Below, piece by piece: positions 59,761 to 64,000 of a stretch of 64,000 nt of DNA. The DNA comes from Hyperoplus lanceolatus. Taxonomy: Eukaryota > Chordata > Actinopteri > Uranoscopiformes > Ammodytidae. The notes below the pieces were generated by a model. It made no database searches, had not been told where the DNA came from, and saw nothing but the letters and a program-made list of their open reading frames with translations. Both the position numbers and the translations under genes were made by a program. The DNA lies in assembly GCA_026929865.2 (NCBI GenBank), contig CM049406.2, positions 26,477,001-26,541,000 of the forward strand, given 5' to 3'. The first letter of the stretch is position 1, and each line of letters starts with the position of its first letter.

Positions 59761-60497
59761 CTGGATGACTTATACCAAAAAGGTCACGAAGAGTAATCAC
59801 CACTTAAGGGCTTGCAGCCATCAACAAGACAGCCGTCGCCACCGGATGAGGTGCAGCAACATTTACTCTGTAGAGCCGCGCCACGTACATGATGAAGACC
59901 ATGTAGCCGTGGCGCAAATGTCCTGCCGTGAAATCCGCTTCAAGGCAGCCCATGATGTAGCCATACTCCTGGTAGAGTGGCACTCAACGGCCAAGGCATG
60001 GAGAGCCCCTGTGCTCTATATGCATTCAAGACCACATCCACAAGTCAGTCGGAGTGTCTCTGTTTGGACAGGGCAGCCCCCTTCCTGCAGCTCCCATAGC
60101 AGACAAAGAGGTATTTGTCTTACGCAAGCTGGTTGTTGCCACAACCTATGCCCTAAGCGCCCGCACCGGGCACAGTGGGTCTGACATTCTTTCTGCACCC
60201 CCTGTTGAGCCCAGGGGATTGAAAGCAGCCAACTCGATCGATTGGTTTACATGGTGGGGAGACAATCGTTTGGATAGGAAGGATGGATTTGGAGAGAGCA
60301 CCACTCCTGACCCTTCTGCATGCCAGAGCAAGCACGCCTGGCTCACTGACGAGGCATGGAATTCACCGACCAATGGCAAGGAGGAATGCTGTCTTCATAG
60401 ACAGCCGCGTCAGGTCTGCCTGACTCAGCGGCCCAAATGGGGGTAGACCTAAGGCCCTCAGGACTACTTGCAAGTCCCATGATTGTGCCCTCAGGGG

Positions 60498-60995
60498 TCA
60501 TGGTGGCTTCAGAAACTGCCTGACTAGGTAGTGGGACCCTACCGTCTGGTTATCCACCCCTGCATGTGCTGCCAATATCGCAGCCACATAGACGCACAGG
60601 GTGGAAGCAGCTCTCCTGCTGCCCAACACAGACTGCAGAAAGTGTAGTATCACTATCACTGAGCAAGTCCATGGGACTTCGCCATGTGCCATGCACCACT
60701 GTGAAAACAACTTCCACCTGTTTGCATAGCGCCATGTAGTGGAGAGTGCCCCTGAAGTTAAAAAGGTATTGACCTCTGACTGGTCGCAATACGTCAACAG
60801 TGGGTCCTGGCTACCAGGAGCCCCACACACAGCTGCAGGCGCCCCGAGTTCGGGTGCCACATGTGTCCGCCTACCTGAGACAGAAGGTCCTGTCTCCCTG
60901 GAAGGCACCAAGGCTCTCCTTGAGGAGTTAGTAACGCTGGGATCCATGGCCTTCCTGGCCAATGTGGAGCCACCAAACGTAGGCTGTAACTGCAA
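60498..60995 (-). pseudogene. DIRS tyrosine recombinase fragment (N-terminal half)
   Basis: A 165-codon minus-strand frame. YANRWKLFSQWCMAHGEVPW, then ILHFLQSVLGS and AASTLCVYVAAI match the SAM-like N-terminal domain of DIRS tyrosine recombinases. The catalytic half continues toward about 59780 in other frames, recognisable by LCPVRALRA wording, but with stops. Not functional. Confidence 0.7.
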
Positions 60996-61293
60996 TGCTG
61001 GACCCCATCCAGTGTTGTCAGTAACAAAAGAATTGTAGGAAATGCATAAAGCAGGCTGACTGGCAAAGCATTAGCCAGAGCATCCTGCCTTAGGGGACTG
61101 GTCCTCTCCATCTAGGAGAACCTAGGGGGACAGTGGGTCATCTCTTTGGAAGCAAAGAGATATGCCACTACCCTGCCATACTTGTCCCAATCATGCCCAC
61201 CACCTCCGGATGGAGTCTCCACTCCCCGGGGGTGGCCCTTTTCTATCGCTGTGTTCCGGACACCTGGAACTTGGACAGCTTAGATAATGATAA

Positions 61294-61699
61294 TTAGATA
61301 ATGCTGAGGTCAGCATACTTATCAGTCGAAGGAAGAGGCTGTACTCCAGCAGCCTCCATTGCATGAAGTGCTGTAGTAGCTGCTGAACGGTAGCTACGCG
61401 CTACGGAGAAAGGCAGACTCGCATGGCCTCCGAGTCGAGCACCAGCTGAGCTGTAATGGTGGCAGGGATGCTGCCACACACTGTTTAATATACGCAGAGC
61501 CAGGGACGGCCCAAACGGAAGAATCCTGAACTGGTACACCTTGCCCAGAAATGCAAAGGGGAGGACCACCTGTGACATTGGGCAGTAGGGACTTGAAAGT
61601 AGCATCTTTCAGGGCGATGACACAACCCAGTCCGTCTGAGCGATAGACTGGAGGACCCCTGCAACACGCAGCATGGGGAAAGGAAGACTCGTGAGGCAC
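61294..61699 (-). pseudogene. DIRS reverse transcriptase fragments
   Basis: Two overlapping minus-strand frames each carry part of the polymerase. Fragments such as FAFLGKVYQFRILPFG correspond to the region just after the catalytic palm motif in DIRS and Ty3-type polymerases. A frameshift separates the pieces and the YxDD core was not seen. Confidence 0.6.
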
Positions 61700-62772
61700 T
61701 GATTCCGCCGTCTTAGTCCAGAACGGGGCGACCCCGCCCCACCACCTGGTACCTGAACTTCGGTTGAGTAGAACCTACCGAGCATCGAGTAGCACCCCCA
61801 AGGACTCTGGGGGAGGGCGGAGGCTGGACGCCGACCTCCTGGCGCCTGAAATGCAGCTGTAGCGCAGTTTTACGGCGCTGTACAGAATGTGCTGAGAAGC
61901 ACTGGCCCCTTGATTGTCCACCTGACCGTGGTTGAAGCTATTGGCACGGGGTACCACAGAGGTTCCCGGCCTGGAATCAGGCAGAGGTGCACGTCGCAGC
62001 GTGCAACTACTGTCTAGCCTGGTCAACCTGAACACTTCGCACCGGGCCTGAAGAGCAGCTGGCCGAACGTCTGGCCTGGGATCACTGGAAGAGAACGGAG
62101 GGTCTGTCGACACACCTCCGACCGGGACAACTGAGCCAGCCAACCCTGGCGGCGCGCCACGTCACAGCTGACATCAACCTGCCTAGCTCCCTAAGTCATA
62201 ATGCAAAGTCTGCAGTGAAGCATCACTGAGGGTCCATGCTGAGTGACCAGCACCTGACCCCTGTATGGTTTGCGACCGAGCCAGGACTGTGTGAGAAAGC
62301 AAATTCCCAGATGGCCCACACACGCAGCAATGTCGTGCTCCTAGTAAAGAGGTCGCCTGAAATCCGGCACTGGGGCCGAAGGCAGCGCACATCGGCTCTC
62401 AGAGCCTCGTCTGGGGAGACAACCAGGGATGCTATAGCAGGCTGAATCGGAGCTAACCAGTCCAAGCCCTAACTATCAGAATTGTGCATGGCTGCCAGAG
62501 CTCTGCTGTCACTAGTGTGATGGGAGAGAGCCCTTAAATCGAGAGGCACCTATTTGCAGACCCATGGGGGAAACCATTGAAAGTGGAGCTCCACCGGAAG
62601 CCACGCCCCGAACTCATTTCATTGGTCAGAATTGTAACCTACTCTGAATTTGTTGTCTTCTTTTTGTTTTACTGCCAGAGTTCACCTAGCGGTGAATAAT
62701 AATACACAGTTTCCACCGGTTATGATGCTAGTAAACAGTAAAATACGTCAGTTTGATAAGGGTCCCAAGTAG

Positions 62773-64000
62773 GGCTGGGCGATATATCGAATATATTCGA
62801 TGGCGGAGCTCCAGGGGATGATAAAATGACCCTATCGCGACCATCGAATACAAATTGGCAGAATGTGTTTTTTTGCCGCCGCCACCGGCAAACTCGCTGG
62901 TGCTCGCTCTCTCGCTCTTTCCTGTGGCTCTCTGCCTCAGACTACATGCATTGGCAACTCACTCACTCACCCCTCCCAACCTGAGTCTCCTGGGCGCGCA
63001 CCTGTGACGTAGTCTGTGCCTTGTGAGTGTTTACTTTCATCGCCATGTGAAAACAACGACGAGAGGGGGAGAAAAAAAGACGAGGGCTCTGATGCTCTTA
63101 TGACAGCCGAACGAGCGGGTGGAGTTGGCGCGAAAGATGGCGATGGTGGCTGTCGTTCATAGCATGGACCTTTTTTGTAGACGGGCGCTTGACAGCATAA
63201 GCGGCCGCTGTACAGAGAACGAGCGCCGGGGAGTTTTTGGTCCAACGTCACAACAAACACGGCATCCCATTTATTACGGGCAGCCTCTTATAATAGGTCC
63301 ATGTCAGCACCAAGGGAGGTGCACACAGTTTATTAACTAAAAGTCTATGTAAAGTAGGCTACATTTGCGAGTATTTTTTATAAAATAAAACAGTGTTTTA
63401 GTGATAATGCAGGAGGGCTAGATCAATAGGTATGAATAGCATCCAGGAATGGTGCATCGGTTAGAATGCAAGGAATGATGATGATGAGACTTTGCTTTCT
63501 TTAGACTATAGGCTATTATTCTCAGTCGTATTTATTTAAATCCTCTGATTGTCTTCTAGTTTTATTTTCATTAACTCAATACAGGAGAATTAAACAATAA
63601 GGCAGGTAACAGAGGGACGATGAGCCACCTGCTGTTTGCGCTCGCATGAATCTCTCTCTCGGACTAACAGGCAGAAAACGAAACTTAACTTACACTAAAG
63701 AGCAACTGCTCTTAAAGCGACAGTAACCATTATACATGTCAGAGCCTTTTATACACATAGACTACTATTATGGATCAAAACCTGTTCTGCATTTTAAGTG
63801 TGGCTGCTATCTTCAGGGGGTTAGTGGTGATAAACAATTAGTAAGTGGTTGTAATGAGTCATAATCAGTGTTCTCTGTTTACAGATTAACAGAAGATGGA
63901 AAAAACTGTTTCCAAATAAAATAATGCTGGATCCATTGTATGGGAGTGGAAGGATGTGGAATAATCAATACAATGTGCAAACTCTTTGCCATGTGCAAGA
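62773..64000. mobile_element. Probable hAT-type element, left end only (runs off window)
   Basis: AGGGCTGGGCGATATATCGA followed by ATATATTCGATGG is the terminal wording of a well-known fish hAT family. No right end is present before 64000. A candidate splice acceptor at 63880-63885 (CTGTTTACAG type) is followed by an open frame to the window end, which could be a transposase exon but shows no motif I recognise. Confidence 0.5.

Larger units (their letters stand above)
59456..62630 (-). mobile_element. DIRS-type retrotransposon, degenerate, antisense in an rnf212b intron
   Basis: Read on the minus strand, the order is gag-like (about 62470-61780), reverse transcriptase fragments (about 61700-61300; VLPFAFLGKVYQF and ILPFG type wording) and tyrosine recombinase (60995 to about 59780). 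This order, with a tyrosine recombinase instead of a DDE integrase, is diagnostic of DIRS elements. Every frame is broken by stops or shifts, and an RNase H domain was not recognised. One end carries a perfect 41-bp inverted repeat, listed separately. The other end near 62630 is not sharply defined. Confidence 0.75.

Noticed and set aside
59765..60446. Plus-strand frames of 139 and 130 codons
   Set aside because: They are antisense to the DIRS tyrosine recombinase, which is recognisable on the minus strand.
63119..63340. Plus-strand 73-codon frame near the window end
   Set aside because: It lies in the probable hAT element, has no motif, and looks like the antisense shadow of GC-rich DNA.
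63886..64000. Open frame after a good acceptor at 63885 as a further rnf212b exon
   Set aside because: The phase fits but the residues do not resemble RNF212B, and it lies inside the hAT-like element; a transposase exon is more likely.

Overview
This is nuclear DNA from a ray-finned fish, most probably a teleost. Genes are split into many short exons with GT-AG introns. Repeats are typical of fish: Tc1-like and hAT elements, a V-SINE-like tRNA SINE, L2-like LINE pieces, a DIRS-type retrotransposon and very long (GT)n tracts. The gene order also resembles human 14q11.2-q12. No bacterial, plasmid or viral gene set was found. I could not fix the species.

Layout: 1-2486 holds the first coding exon of psmb5 (minus strand) and the start of its first intron; the rest lies off the left edge. 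3056-4030 is intronless psmb11, the thymus-specific catalytic proteasome subunit, also minus. 5857-12018 is prmt5 (plus, 16 coding exons, 631 aa). 14446-24399 is slc7a8 (plus, 11 coding exons, 529 aa, with a GC-AG first coding intron). 28779-44363 is a gamma-adaptin gene, best called ap1g2 by position (plus, 21 coding exons, 791 aa). 45954-47736 is nedd8 (minus, 4 exons, 88 aa), tail to tail with ap1g2. 48628-50523 and 51770-about 53568 are two tandem ZP3-type egg-envelope genes with matching exon phases. 55517 onward is rnf212b, a meiotic RING protein, followed for 200 codons to 58188; its 3' end is unresolved.

The reading frame was carried across every exon junction of prmt5, slc7a8, ap1g2, nedd8, the first zp3-like gene and most of rnf212b, and phases agree throughout. 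These models are read by eye, without transcripts. The genes are not an operon. Shared themes are proteasome and ubiquitin-like chemistry (psmb5, psmb11, nedd8, rnf212b) and germ-line roles (both zp3-like genes, rnf212b), but the linkage is ordinary vertebrate synteny.

The less ordinary signals are these: several ap1g2 splice acceptors built on or beside TG/CA microsatellites; a transposon end that abuts the rnf212b exon 2 splice donor; a head-to-head pair of hammerhead-like motifs between psmb5 and psmb11; opposed repeat copies within ap1g2; a DIRS-type element with a perfect 41-bp inverted repeat at one end; and a nedd8 gene with an unusual 12-residue tail after the conserved Gly-Gly.
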